The notes: generated by a model from the sequence alone, not told the origin. Counted from the first letter of the stretch, positions 16,552 to 25,490 are shown. The stretch is 64,000 nt of DNA from Capsulimonadaceae bacterium (GCA_031292625.1 JARLGU010000062.1:1-64000), one strand, 5' to 3'. Translations and numbers: made by a program.

Positions 16552-17811
16552 ATGGGATCAATAGCAGCTTCAACCACAACGAAGGATATCCACGCCACGC
16601 GCTCATCGCGTGTCGCGCTTAAGATGATTGCTGCGGTGGAGGCGGGCCTGTACGCTCCCGGCATGCTGCTTCCCGCGCGCCGCGTCCTCGCCCAAGAGTA
16701 CGGCGTATCGTTGGCGACAATGGAGATAGCGATCAAGTCATTGATTGGGAATGGTTTGCTTCGCGCTGAGCATGGGCGAGGAACGTTTGTGCGCGAGGAT
16801 CTTACCTTATCCGATCGGCCTCGGATAGCTCCACTTGATGCACACCCGCCTATCGAGCGCGAACCTGCTGCGAGACAGGGCGTCAATCGGCTGGTTCTGG
16901 GAATCATTTCGTACCTGGATCCGAATTACTTGAGTACGCATCTTTACGACAACCGAGATGTGACCGTCGTCATCGGAGCTTTCGAGCGGTTCGTAACAGA
17001 TCTAGGCGGGATCACCCATTTCACGAATACAGACGGGCATCCGCAGACGCCAGGATACGTTCGGGACGCGATCTGCGGGATGGTCGAAGAGTTCGGCATC
17101 CAGGGCGTACTGATCACCGCACCGAAGTTTCAGTTCGATCCCTTTGCTGCCGCCCTACTTAGCCCGGTCCCTGTGGTCGTGGTGGAGGGGCAGTATAGCG
17201 CGTTCACCGTGCACCAGGTTTATTGCGACAACCGTGAGGAAGGCTATCGGGCGGCAAAGGTGCTGCTGGCCGCAGGCCACGAGAGGCTGGTCTATTTCGC
17301 GCCGTATTTTGCTGATTGGGTTAGTGCCCGTCAGACTGGCATCGCCGACGCGGTGGCCAGCGCGGACATTCCGCTGACAGCGCACGTCGATATCGATGCC
17401 ATGGCCGATACTTTGTTGTTCAACCAATTCGAGGTCGCTAGAAAGTTCGCAGAATCGGTAACGGCAAACGATATCGCAGGATCGGGTGTGGTCGCCTGCA
17501 ACGATGACGCCGCGGTTGCTCTCATGAAACGGATGGCAACGCAAGGCCTGACAGCCGGTGTTGACTATTCCATCGTCGGATTCGATGACAGCCACCTGGC
17601 AAGGGAGTGTGGCTTGGCGACGTTCCGTCCTCCGCTACGGCTAATGGGCGAGCGCGCCGCGAACGTGTTGGCAAATCTTGTTGCGCATCGGGACTGTCCT
17701 ATGCGAACGTGCCTCCAGTCGGAATTGGTGATGCGGTATTCGGTCAAGTCGTCGCCGCTCGCCATCGGAAAGCCTGCCGGATACGCTGTCGAGGCGGTAG
17801 CTTCGTACTAG
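16552..17811 (+). CDS. GntR/LacI-hybrid (AraR-like) regulator
   Basis: A 419-residue regulator with a GntR winged helix at residues ~15-85 (LYAPGMLLPARRVLAQEYGV … EHGRGTFV) and a LacI-like sensor domain ('DNREEGYRAAKVLLAAGHERLVYF', 'GVVACNDDAAVALMKRMATQGLTAGVDYSIVGFDDS'). The sensor is longer than usual. There is no clear ribosome site before the ATG at 16552. The gene precedes a subtype A pseudopilin at 17851 by 39 bases, repeating the regulator-pseudopilin pairing. No hydrolase follows in this cassette, but a heparinase fragment lies just beyond it, suggesting an enzyme gene was lost here. Confidence 0.88.
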   Translation: MGSIAASTTTKDIHATRSSRVALKMIAAVEAGLYAPGMLLPARRVLAQEYGVSLATMEIAIKSLIGNGLLRAEHGRGTFVREDLTLSDRPRIAPLDAHPPIEREPAARQGVNRLVLGIISYLDPNYLSTHLYDNRDVTVVIGAFERFVTDLGGITHFTNTDGHPQTPGYVRDAICGMVEEFGIQGVLITAPKFQFDPFAAALLSPVPVVVVEGQYSAFTVHQVYCDNREEGYRAAKVLLAAGHERLVYFAPYFADWVSARQTGIADAVASADIPLTAHVDIDAMADTLLFNQFEVARKFAESVTANDIAGSGVVACNDDAAVALMKRMATQGLTAGVDYSIVGFDDSHLARECGLATFRPPLRLMGERAANVLANLVAHRDCPMRTCLQSELVMRYSVKSSPLAIGKPAGYAVEAVASY

Positions 17812-17850
17812 ATCCGTTCGTCAAAATGTTGGTCAAGGAGAATAAACACT

Positions 17851-18750
17851 ATGTATCGCACGAATAGGCAGTCAGGATTTACGCTTATTGAGTTGCTCGT
17901 TGTAATAGCAATTATAGCGATATTAGCTGCGATCCTGTTTCCTGTGTTCGCCACGGCCCGCGAGAAGGCGCGGCAGACCGCTTGTATTAGCAACTGCAAG
18001 CAAATTGCAATTGCATTTATTCAATATTCGCAGGATTTCGATGAATCGTTTCCCGTCGGCACGACGAATTCGAACTGCGTCGTCGCCGGCAGCACGATCG
18101 TAAGCGGGGACTGCCGACAGGGCAACGGCTGGACGGCATTGGTTTATCCCTACCTGAAATCCAAGCAGGTGTTCCTCTGCCCCAGCGACTCCGCCCAGGC
18201 TTACTCGAGCGGTGGAACGACATACGATCAGCTTTCCTATTCGTACAACGCAAACGTTGCGCAAGTATACACAGGTGGGTCTTGGCCGGCAGGTTATGTC
18301 GGAAACCAGTTGTCTGCCTTCACGAACCCCGATCGAACAGTTCTTGTCTTCGAGATTACGATTCCGCAGTCGGACGCTCTCGCACTTCAGCTAACGAGTT
18401 TGAATGGGTGTTCTCCCGTCTCAAATGGAGTCGAAAATGGCTGCAATATGCAAATGGCGACAGGGTACATGGGTGGTTCAACGACGCCAGGCGGCTTGCC
18501 GACATGTCCGACTCAGCCAAATAGCTGCTATTTGCCGACTGGACGCCACAACGCAGGATCCAACTTTTGCCTGGCGGACGGACACGCTAAGTGGATCCCG
18601 GGAAACAATGTGGCGATCGGATATCCTTTTGGATCTCCTGGGTTCACTGGGGACTTTCCGTGCTCCGGATGGTGCCGTGCAGCCGCCCCATCTCAATCTA
18701 GGCAGGGATCGAGCCAGACGCCATTCACTGCGACGTTCGCCACACAATGA
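17851..18750 (+). CDS. Pseudopilin-like DUF1559 protein, subtype A
   Basis: A 299-residue protein: [73 protein letters not shown] (H-X9-DG), C-terminus TATFATQ. The central part is cysteine-richer than in the paralogues. AAGGAG lies 12 bases before the ATG. It is the partner of the GntR/LacI regulator at 16552. After it, GGCCTCT (18776-18782) and AGAGGCC (18799-18805) could form a loose terminator stem. Confidence 0.88.
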   Translation: MYRTNRQSGFTLIELLVVIAIIAILAAILFPVFATAREKARQTACISNCKQIAIAFIQYSQDFDESFPVGTTNSNCVVAGSTIVSGDCRQGNGWTALVYPYLKSKQVFLCPSDSAQAYSSGGTTYDQLSYSYNANVAQVYTGGSWPAGYVGNQLSAFTNPDRTVLVFEITIPQSDALALQLTSLNGCSPVSNGVENGCNMQMATGYMGGSTTPGGLPTCPTQPNSCYLPTGRHNAGSNFCLADGHAKWIPGNNVAIGYPFGSPGFTGDFPCSGWCRAAAPSQSRQGSSQTPFTATFATQ

Positions 18751-18947
18751 TATCCTTCGCTGGATAAGGTGCATCGGCCTCTACCGTGAGATCGCGTCAG
18801 AGGCCAGTTCGCGGGACGTCTAATCGGGGCGAGAGCATTGTCGTCACGCTTGGCGGCCATACGGAAGGGCAAAGGCCGATGCAGGCGGGCACTGGGCGGC
18901 GTACCTCGCCCGATGACCGCGTCGTGAACGCTCCGAACGCTCACCGC

Positions 18948-19098
18948 AACATCGGCGGTGGGACGGCACAGAACAAGCAGCTTGCGGATCTTGCGATCAT
19001 CCCGTTCTCGACGCCCGATCTGCGCGCGCGGATCATCACGGGGCAGACGCAGCCGTTCGTTCAGGGCTGGCTTCCGGCGGCTAAGAGCGCGACCGATG
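18948..19098 (+). pseudogene. Heparinase II/III-like gene remnant
   Basis: About 150 bases encode an in-frame peptide with QNKQLADLAIIPF, ARIITGQTQPFVQGWL and AAKSATDD, which aligns with residues ~585-635 of the heparinase at 14150 (QNKHLANLAIIPL, ITGQTQPFVQGWL, TAKSATDT). DNA identity is high in the core (for example the ACGGGGCAGACGCAG stretch). Sequence before and after the block does not continue the match, so this is a fragment of a lost or recombined enzyme gene at the end of the fourth cassette. The rest of the 18751-19105 gap has no gene I can support. Confidence 0.75.
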
Positions 19099-19105
19099 AC
19101 CGCTC

Positions 19106-20119
19106 TCATAGCATTTCGCGTACGGCCGCCCAGGACTCACGGGCAAAGAACCTGTGCCCGCCGTCACAAACGACGAGACGAATGCGGTTGGAAGCGCCCA
19201 CGGCTGCGTAGATCCGTTCGGCCGTATCGTACGCACGCCGCACGCCTTCGATCGGGAATATCTCGTCCTTGTCGCCTGCGACGATAATCAGCTTGCGTGG
19301 CGCGATGAGGCCGGCAAGGTCGCCCATGTCGGCGATCTTCAGGATACCAGGGATATAGTTGCAGGTGCAGTGATTGATCCGGAATATGCTGTCCGCGTAC
19401 GTGCAAACTGAGCAGGCGGGCATGGCAATGGAGATACGTTCGTCGACGCATGCGGCGTAGTAGGTTGCGGTGCCGCCGCCGGACGCACCCATGCATCCGA
19501 TGCGACTCTTGTCAACGCCGGGGATTGTCTCCAGAAGGTCGATTGCCCGGGAAACGTCCCACGCGCGTTCAGCAAGAAGCGTGTGCCCGAATAAGAGCGC
19601 GTGCATTGCGGCATCTTCGCAGCCGCTGGTTGCGCGCGCCTGTTGCAACGCTTCTTTGCGCTCTCCGAACGCCCTCTGTTCGATTGCGAGGGCGATATAC
19701 CCTTCGTGGACGGCCTGGATCGCGTAGTCCAGTTCCCTGTCGACGCAGTTTTGATCTCTGTCGTTCCGAACTTCGCCGATTGAGACATGCATGCCGTTCG
19801 TATGTCCCTGCAGGCACACGAAAGCCGGAAGATTGCCGGTGGGACCCTTTGGCGTCAGGAGGTGGCCCCAAACGTCCGCTCCCGGTTCGCTTTCAAACAC
19901 CAGCTTGCGCCGTGTGTACGTTTTGGTTTCTGCTTCTTCGAGGATCTCGACGTTTAATCGGCCGCGCTCTTTGCTCGGATCCCATCCCAGAGCCTTTTGA
20001 AACGCCGAAGCAAGTTCGCGGCGCCACTGTACGGTAGTCTGACCTTGGAAGCCAAGGCTTGGGGTGATGGACGAGTACAGCGCCTCGTGAAATTGCGATG
20101 GTGAAGAAGATCGTGTCAA
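19106..20119 (-). CDS. Alpha/beta hydrolase of the acetyl-xylan-esterase-like group
   Basis: A 337-residue cytoplasmic-looking protein with no signal peptide. The fold features are 'LPAFVCLQGHTNG' (oxyanion region), a nucleophile Ser in GCMGASGGGTATYYA, Asp in VAGDKDEIFP and His in CDGGHRFFAR. The layout resembles large dienelactone/acetyl-xylan-esterase-type hydrolases (abhydrolase_7-like). The TTG start at 20119 is well supported by a GAGGAGG site. It follows the PLP enzyme at 20163 by 43 bases on the same strand and so is probably its operon partner. The substrate is unknown; deacylation of sugars or small esters is possible. Confidence 0.8.
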   Translation of the reverse strand: MTRSSSPSQFHEALYSSITPSLGFQGQTTVQWRRELASAFQKALGWDPSKERGRLNVEILEEAETKTYTRRKLVFESEPGADVWGHLLTPKGPTGNLPAFVCLQGHTNGMHVSIGEVRNDRDQNCVDRELDYAIQAVHEGYIALAIEQRAFGERKEALQQARATSGCEDAAMHALLFGHTLLAERAWDVSRAIDLLETIPGVDKSRIGCMGASGGGTATYYAACVDERISIAMPACSVCTYADSIFRINHCTCNYIPGILKIADMGDLAGLIAPRKLIIVAGDKDEIFPIEGVRRAYDTAERIYAAVGASNRIRLVVCDGGHRFFARESWAAVREML

Positions 20120-20162
20120 AATGCTGCCTCCTCGATGGTGCTTTGAGCCTAACCGTGGCGGG

Positions 20163-21245
20163 CTACGATACTTTTCCTCTTGCGGCGACTTTCCACTCGC
20201 TGGTTACAATCCCCTCGTTTACAACCGTAAGCGTATCGGCCAGGTTGACGACCGGACAGACATGGGCGGGCGTCCAGGCTACCCGATCGCCAATCTGTAA
20301 TTCGTTCACCTGACGGCCAGTTACCCAACCGTGCTCTTCGCTCACGCGGGTGATGTGAAAATCGCGTTCATCCGCAGGGGATGCGAAGACGCCTTCGGGC
20401 GTTTTGTCGCTGCTGAAAGACTTTGATCCGCCGTCAACGAACGCGAGCCCCGGTTCCGGCCGGTCGACGACCGTAGTGAGCACGGAGAGGGCTGTTTCCG
20501 CGATGCTCATCTGCCCCGTCAAGCGCGATAGCCAGAGATCGCCGAATACGTAGGTGCCGGGCCGGACGGCGTGGACGCCGGGCAGGGCAGCCGCCAGGTC
20601 AGCGGTGACGCTGCAACCCGGCCAAAGCGTCAGCGCCGGGTCGATTGCGTCTCGTACGGCCGCTAGGCTTTCGACACAATGCTGCGCCGCCATCTGGCGA
20701 TCGACGCCTTCGCTGTACGCTTGTCCCTCGTGCGAATAGAGGCCCATCAGACGCATGCGTGGATGCGCCTGGATAACTGCTGCCGTGGCCTGCGCAGACT
20801 GCAGCCCGCGAACTCCCTCGCGTCCGAGGCCGGTGTCCACCGCCATCAGCACGGGAAGCGTGATCCCGGCTCGATCAAGCACTCGTCCCAGCGCTTCGGC
20901 TTGCACAAAGCTCGTTGCGGCGACGATCAATGTGTCAAGAGCATCCGCCAAAGCGCGCAGGCGTCCAGCTTGGGTTTCGGGATCGACCAACTGGTACGCC
21001 AGGAAGATGCGCCGCACGCCGGAGGCGAGCATAACTTCGGCTTCCCCGAGCTTGGCGCAGACTAGCCCAGAAGCCCCGGCATCAAGCTGCATGCGGGCGA
21101 TTTCGAGACACTTGTGAGTTTTGATATGGGGCCAAAGAGCGACTCCATTGGCGTCGCATTGCCCTTGCATCCGGGCGATATTCGCTCGGAGTTTCGCTTC
21201 GTCGATGATCAGTCTGGGGGTGGGGAGAGTCGGTAGGTAAGTCAT
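20163..21245 (-). CDS. D-serine dehydratase / D-threonine aldolase-like PLP enzyme
   Basis: A 360-residue fold-III PLP enzyme. It begins 'LPTPRLIIDEAKLRANIARMQ' and has the PLP-lysine motif WPHIKTHK. The alanine-racemase-like barrel is followed by a C-terminal metal-binding domain with EEHGWV and CPVVNL; the His and Cys match the divalent metal site of D-serine dehydratase and D-threonine aldolase. Members cleave D-threonine or D-3-hydroxy amino acids, or deaminate D-serine. It heads a minus-strand unit with the hydrolase at 19106, under the promoter at 21320-21348, divergent from comEC. Confidence 0.87.
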   Translation of the reverse strand: MTYLPTLPTPRLIIDEAKLRANIARMQGQCDANGVALWPHIKTHKCLEIARMQLDAGASGLVCAKLGEAEVMLASGVRRIFLAYQLVDPETQAGRLRALADALDTLIVAATSFVQAEALGRVLDRAGITLPVLMAVDTGLGREGVRGLQSAQATAAVIQAHPRMRLMGLYSHEGQAYSEGVDRQMAAQHCVESLAAVRDAIDPALTLWPGCSVTADLAAALPGVHAVRPGTYVFGDLWLSRLTGQMSIAETALSVLTTVVDRPEPGLAFVDGGSKSFSSDKTPEGVFASPADERDFHITRVSEEHGWVTGRQVNELQIGDRVAWTPAHVCPVVNLADTLTVVNEGIVTSEWKVAARGKVS

Positions 21246-21319
21246 TGGACCGCCAATACGTCGCCGGAAGCAGTTGACACGGCTCTGGCGCTGGTAGATT
21301 GTAATGCGTACGTTGACTC

Positions 21320-21348
21320 ATGCTAACACGAGCTCCTGGAGGTGTCAA
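21320..21348 (-). promoter_or_regulatory. Promoter of the PLP-enzyme operon
   Basis: On the minus strand: TTGACA (21348-21343), 17-base spacer, TAGCAT (21325-21320). The ATG at 21245 lies about 70 bases downstream of the expected start. Confidence 0.65.
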
Positions 21349-21512
21349 GACCGGCCGAAGGGGTGGTGGACGTTATCCCGCGCATAATTCGCCGGAATGC
21401 TTTGGGATGCTGGCGCATACCGGTTCGCTGAATTTTCTTGGACCTTTTTTGTTACAGTAATTCATTTTCGCCCTTTGCAGGCAATCGGAACCCGTGCGTC
21501 GAAATCTGCGGC

Positions 21513-23072
21513 ATGCTCGTCGTTTCCCGCCCTTTGTTCGTCCTTTCGGTCGCATTTATGTTCGGAATTGGCGCCGGATCCTCGAATACTTTTCCGGTGA
21601 CATGGACGGCCGCGTGTGTCTTTGCGTCGCTTGCCGGCATCTTGGTTGTGGGGCTTTCGGGCAGGTTTGCGCTTCTTGGCGCGCTGATCTCAGCCGTGGC
21701 CGCCGGGGCGCTTTGTGCGCAGGCTTCGCTCCATCCGCGCACCGACGACATTGGGCGGCTTGCGCCAGCGCCCATTGCGCTCATTGATGGGACAGTCGTA
21801 TCGGATCCGGATGTGCGACCGGGCAGAGCGATATTTTACGTCGCGTGCAAAGCCGCGACGGCGCACGGCATCCGGACGCCGTGCAGCGGGACGGCGGCTG
21901 TAACGGTGTCGCTTCCTCGCGGCTCGTACGGTTTTGACTTTCACGACGGGGACCGGGTTGTGATCGTCGGAACGCTGGAGAAGCCTTCCGGCAGTGCAAA
22001 CCCAGGGCTGGACTCGTGGGCGGAATATCTTGCGCGTCGCGGCATTTGGTGTCAGATCCATGCCCGGCGGCCAGCGAGCGTGACGCTTGAGCCAGGCGGA
22101 AGTCACAATTTGTTCCGTCAGGCCGCGTGGGCATCACGGTCCGCGTTGCTTGCGTCGCTGCGCCGGATCCTTCCGCGCACCGAGGCAGCCGTCCTCGCTG
22201 GCGTCCTTCTGGGCTTGCGCACGGATTTGCCGTTTACGCTGCTGTCCGCGTTTATCGCAACCGGCACGATCCATATCCTCGCCACGGCCGGACTTCACGT
22301 CGGCATTTTGTACAAAGCGATCCTCGATTTCCTACGCTGGTTGACCGTACCCCGCAAAGGGGCGGCGATTGGGACCATCGCATTTCTATGGCTGTACGAC
22401 CTGATGGCGGGCGGACGAATTGCGGTCACGCGGGCCGTGATTATGGCGTCCATCTACCTGGTCGCGATCGCGGTTGAGCGTACGCCGGACGTGCTCAATT
22501 CGCTTGGCGGCGCTGCGCTTACAATCCTGGCGTTTGCGCCGGGACAGCTTTTCGATGCCGGATTTCAGGCCTCGTTTGCCGCGGTCCTGATGATTGCGCT
22601 GCTAATGCCCGTTTGGGAGCGTCTTTGGCGGGGGGCCACCGACAGGCTGCGCTCAGGTTGGTTGAAGAACGGAGCGCGCCACTTTGTGACGCTGGCCGGG
22701 TTGAACCTCTTCGCTCAGGCCGGAGCAGCACCCGTTGTCGCGCGTGCATTCAATGTCGTCTCGCTTGCAGGCGGCCTCGCGAACCTGATTGTCGTGCCGC
22801 TCCTGTTCTACCTGATCCCCGCCGGTCTTGCACTCGCGATCTTCGGCGTCTGGGCGTCCGATGCGGCGCGGATCCTTGCGAGCGTCTTGCTGACGCCCGT
22901 CATCCGGATGATTGTCGCGTCCGTCACCGCGATCGCCTCCATGCCCGGCGCATCGCTCACGATCGCATCGCCGCCGGTTGCACGGATTTTCGCCTACTAC
23001 GTCCTCGCAGCTTTTGCGCTTCTCAAGGCGGAACGTTGGTTGAACAAAACGATAAGGGAGGCGCAGCCATGA
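21513..23072 (+). CDS. comEC: ComEC/Rec2-family DNA uptake channel (membrane part)
   Basis: A 519-residue polytopic membrane protein. An N-terminal soluble/OB-like part after two helices ('LIDGTVVSDPDVRPGRAIFYVACKA') is followed by the Competence domain, with 'LAGVLLGLRTDLPFTLLSAF' and TGTIHILATAGLHVGIL, matching the family's GLHVG signature. ComEC carries single-stranded DNA across the inner membrane in natural transformation. The ATG at 21513 is preferred over an upstream TTG. The metallo-beta-lactamase domain, usually fused at the C-terminus, is encoded by the next gene, which overlaps this stop by four bases (ATGA). Confidence 0.9.
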   Translation: MLVVSRPLFVLSVAFMFGIGAGSSNTFPVTWTAACVFASLAGILVVGLSGRFALLGALISAVAAGALCAQASLHPRTDDIGRLAPAPIALIDGTVVSDPDVRPGRAIFYVACKAATAHGIRTPCSGTAAVTVSLPRGSYGFDFHDGDRVVIVGTLEKPSGSANPGLDSWAEYLARRGIWCQIHARRPASVTLEPGGSHNLFRQAAWASRSALLASLRRILPRTEAAVLAGVLLGLRTDLPFTLLSAFIATGTIHILATAGLHVGILYKAILDFLRWLTVPRKGAAIGTIAFLWLYDLMAGGRIAVTRAVIMASIYLVAIAVERTPDVLNSLGGAALTILAFAPGQLFDAGFQASFAAVLMIALLMPVWERLWRGATDRLRSGWLKNGARHFVTLAGLNLFAQAGAAPVVARAFNVVSLAGGLANLIVVPLLFYLIPAGLALAIFGVWASDAARILASVLLTPVIRMIVASVTAIASMPGASLTIASPPVARIFAYYVLAAFALLKAERWLNKTIREAQP

Positions 23073-24004
23073 AGAGTTTGCCTCTTTTCCGTCTCGCGGC
23101 CGTGCTCGCCGTGCCGATCGTGCTCGCCGTCGCAATCTTCATCGTGCCATCGATTGGCACGTCCCGGGCGCATCTGCTGAAGTTGACAATGATCGATGTG
23201 GGGCAGGGCGATTCGATCCTTCTCGAAACGCCGTCGGGACGCTCGGTGCTCATCGACGGGGGCATCGCGACGCGTGGCGAGCACGGCGTAGATTACGATT
23301 CCGGCGCACGGGTAGTCGTGCCGTTTTTGCGACACGAGGGGTTGCGCCGGATTGATTTGGTGGTTGCAACGCACCCGCACGCGGATCATGTCGGCGGCCT
23401 TGCGACCGTTCTTCGTACATTTCGGGTCGGCGAAGTGTTGGACGGGGATGTTCTACCGTACGATGACCCGGTTTACGTCGATTTCGTCGCGGCGGAACGC
23501 GAACGCCGCGTCGCCGTGCGTGTCGCGAGACAGGGTGAGCACATTGCGCTCGGAGATGGGGTGACGCTCGATTGTCTCAACCCGCCGGTTTCAGGCACTC
23601 CGTACGGGACGGATCCGAATAACGACACGATGAACGATTATTCCGCGGTCTTCCGAGTAACCTACGGCAAGATACACATCCTGCTGGACGGCGACGCCGA
23701 AGCGAACGCCGAGCGCCGGATGCTGAAGGCGTTTGGCGCGAGCGGAATTCAGGCCGATATCCTCAAATGCGGCCACCACGGATCGGATAACGCGACCACT
23801 GGCGAGTGGCTGGACGCGGTCCGGCCGGCTGTCGCGCTGATTTCGTGCGGAGTACACAATCGGTATGGCCATCCGGGCCGTCACACGCTCGCCCGGCTTG
23901 CTGTTCGCAATATACGAACGCTGATTACCGCCCGCGACGGCGCCGTTACGGTGACCACCGATGGACGAACGGTGAGCGTTCAACAGGAACGCGGCGGAAA
24001 GTGA
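23069..24004 (+). CDS. ComEC-type metallo-beta-lactamase-fold nuclease domain protein
   Basis: A 311-residue protein with an N-terminal membrane anchor (residues ~8-28) and an MBL-fold domain: MIDVGQGDSILLETPSG, metal ligands THPHADHVGG, then LLDGDAEANAERRML, KCGHHGSDNATTGEWL and SCGVHNRYGHPG. These are exactly the landmarks of the ComEC C-terminal domain, proposed to degrade the non-transported DNA strand. Here it is a separate gene with its own anchor, translationally coupled through the ATGA overlap with the channel gene. The coding frame continues upstream without a stop, but that extension overlaps comEC and is not real. Confidence 0.9.
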   Translation: MKSLPLFRLAAVLAVPIVLAVAIFIVPSIGTSRAHLLKLTMIDVGQGDSILLETPSGRSVLIDGGIATRGEHGVDYDSGARVVVPFLRHEGLRRIDLVVATHPHADHVGGLATVLRTFRVGEVLDGDVLPYDDPVYVDFVAAERERRVAVRVARQGEHIALGDGVTLDCLNPPVSGTPYGTDPNNDTMNDYSAVFRVTYGKIHILLDGDAEANAERRMLKAFGASGIQADILKCGHHGSDNATTGEWLDAVRPAVALISCGVHNRYGHPGRHTLARLAVRNIRTLITARDGAVTVTTDGRTVSVQQERGGK

Positions 24005-24213
24005 GAGTGTGTTTGCCAATCCGGTATTTTATATTGTCTCAAAATTATGTATATCTTTAATTTTCTCGGCTTTGGTTGTAATATGGTCATCTGTACCAGT
24101 CCGTTGTTCGATACGCCGTTATGGGGATATGATTGGCTGCTTTATGTCCCGATAACCTAAACAGACAGCCGCGTTTATTGATCGTAATTTAGGCTGTGTT
24201 CTGGAGTCGACAC
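24005..24213. other. AT-rich intergenic spacer
   Basis: About 209 bases, visibly more AT-rich than the surroundings (for example around 24030-24090). No convincing ORF; it presumably carries the promoter of the CZB gene. No clear -35/-10 pair was chosen. Confidence 0.4.
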
Positions 24214-24594
24214 ATGAATTTCGACAGCGAGATAACAATTCATAATCAATGGAGATCGCGGATCGCGGAGTTTATTAAAGCCCCGGACGGCTCGATCAAC
24301 GTCGCGGACCTTGGATCGGATCGCGTGTGCGATTTAGGGCGATGGCTCTATGGCGAAGGAGCCAAATGGAGTTCGAGTCCTGAGTATGCCGCGTTAAGGT
24401 TCGAGCATGCCCGGTTTCATCAAGCAGCCGCCCGTGTTGTTGCGACGCGCCAGCGAGGTGAGCGGGTATTTGAGCAGATCGCACTCGGAGCCGGCAGCGA
24501 GTTTGCGGACTCGTTGGCCGCCATAGAGCGCGCGATCGCAAAAGTGCGCTTGCGCTTGACGAACAACGCCGAAGCGGTCGGAGCGAAACGCTGA
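24214..24594 (+). CDS. CZB (chemoreceptor zinc-binding) domain protein
   Basis: A 126-residue all-helical protein matching the CZB domain end to end. The expected zinc ligands are a His near IHNQWRSRIAEFI, the Cys of CDLGRWLYGEG, and two His in FEHARFHQAAARVV. CZB domains bind zinc with high affinity and regulate chemoreceptors or diguanylate cyclases, usually as part of larger proteins; here the domain is free-standing. The ATG at 24214 has a GGAG site seven bases upstream. No partner cyclase or receptor is adjacent, so it may act in trans. Confidence 0.85.
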   Translation: MNFDSEITIHNQWRSRIAEFIKAPDGSINVADLGSDRVCDLGRWLYGEGAKWSSSPEYAALRFEHARFHQAAARVVATRQRGERVFEQIALGAGSEFADSLAAIERAIAKVRLRLTNNAEAVGAKR

Positions 24595-24626
24595 TCGTCA
24601 ACTTCGCGCCCTCGCTTAATCGTGCG

Positions 24627-24905
24627 TCATCCGGCTAGAAATTTTATGCCTAGCGCGGAAACAATCAACCGCGCGCATACCGCCCACGTGTAACCGGCGA
24701 CCCGCGATTCTTCGCGCAACTGACGCCCCATCTCACGACACAAGCCCGGCTCAAATTCCGAAAGTGCGACATCCGCCGCATCCATCTTATCGTCTTTTGC
24801 TATGTGCACAAGATATGCAACTCCGATGGGACAGTCTGCGGATTGCTTATTGAGGTTGTAATAGCGATCCGCATTAAATTGTCGCCGTCCAACTCTTTCT
24901 TCCAA
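24627..24905 (-). CDS. Hypothetical protein (uncertain)
   Basis: A 92-codon frame from a TTG, with reasonable protein-like composition in the second half ('CPIGVAYLVHIAKDDKMDAADVALSE' and 'RVAGYTWAVCARLIVSALGIKFLAG'). No family is recognised and no ribosome site is convincing. It converges with the CZB gene. It may be real, a fragment, or chance. Confidence 0.3.
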   Translation of the reverse strand: MEERVGRRQFNADRYYNLNKQSADCPIGVAYLVHIAKDDKMDAADVALSEFEPGLCREMGRQLREESRVAGYTWAVCARLIVSALGIKFLAG

Positions 24906-24954
24906 ATTGCTTTGTCGATCCCTTCACGCAGTGCAAAACATTTTTCGTGACGCT

Positions 24955-24984
24955 TTGAAAATCTCATTTCTCATGCAATAATAG
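24955..24984 (+). promoter_or_regulatory. Promoter of the 25008 gene
   Basis: TTGAAA (24955-24960), 18-base spacer, TAATAG (24979-24984), followed closely by the AGGAGG ribosome site at about 24992. Confidence 0.5.
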
Positions 24985-25007
24985 CGGCATCAGGAGGACT
25001 ATTCAAA

Positions 25008-25439
25008 ATGACATTCGTAAAGATTACGTCGCCCCGAAAACCTCAGGTTGAGGCAAAGATTAATCGCACTAATATCGTGTTGACCCCCGAAGGGCTCGCG
25101 AAGATTGCCGATATTGCGCCAGCGTTATCGTCAAAGACGACAGCGGTTCTCTGGTGGGATGCTAGTTTGGGAAAGGCTGCGATTACCGTTGCCATGGATA
25201 ACGATCCCGATGCCGTTTCGATCGAGTATGTCGAAAAGGGCGCGGTTGTCCGGGCCAAATTTCTTTTTGAGCAGGCTGGCCTAAAACCAGGTGCGAAACT
25301 CGCGAAGCCACAGCTGGAAGCCAGCGAGAATGGCGGCATCGCTATTACGTTCGCTGGCGCTGCGCGGCCGGTCGCCAGCCAAGATGCCAATGCAGTCCCG
25401 AAACGTCGCGGCCGGCGTCCTAAGAACGCTGTCGTGTAG
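25008..25439 (+). CDS. Hypothetical protein with AT-hook-like tail
   Basis: A 143-residue protein with a strong AGGAGG ribosome site before its ATG. Residues 1-105 look like a compact alpha/beta domain ('TNIVLTPEGLAKIADIAPAL', 'TAVLWWDASLGKAAITVAMD', 'KFLFEQAGLKPGAKL'). The C-terminus is disordered and basic, ending PKRRGRRPKNAVV; the RGRRP core resembles an AT-hook DNA-binding motif. It is not recognised as a named family. A hairpin at 25453-25490 follows. Confidence 0.7.
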   Translation: MTFVKITSPRKPQVEAKINRTNIVLTPEGLAKIADIAPALSSKTTAVLWWDASLGKAAITVAMDNDPDAVSIEYVEKGAVVRAKFLFEQAGLKPGAKLAKPQLEASENGGIAITFAGAARPVASQDANAVPKRRGRRPKNAVV

Positions 25440-25452
25440 CAGAGACGATTTG

Positions 25453-25490
25453 TGCATCGCGGGCCGGAGAACGTTTTAGTCCGCGATGCA
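25453..25490 (+). terminator. Hairpin downstream of the AT-hook-like gene
   Basis: TGCATCGCGG (25453-25462) pairs perfectly with CCGCGATGCA (25481-25490). The loop is 18 bases and the tail is AACTTTCTTC rather than a T run, so it is a likely but imperfect terminator. Confidence 0.5.

Noticed and set aside
22613-23068. Upstream extension of the MBL-domain gene
   Set aside because: It overlaps comEC in another frame, is Arg/Cys-rich, and the ATG at 23069 is an ideal coupled start.
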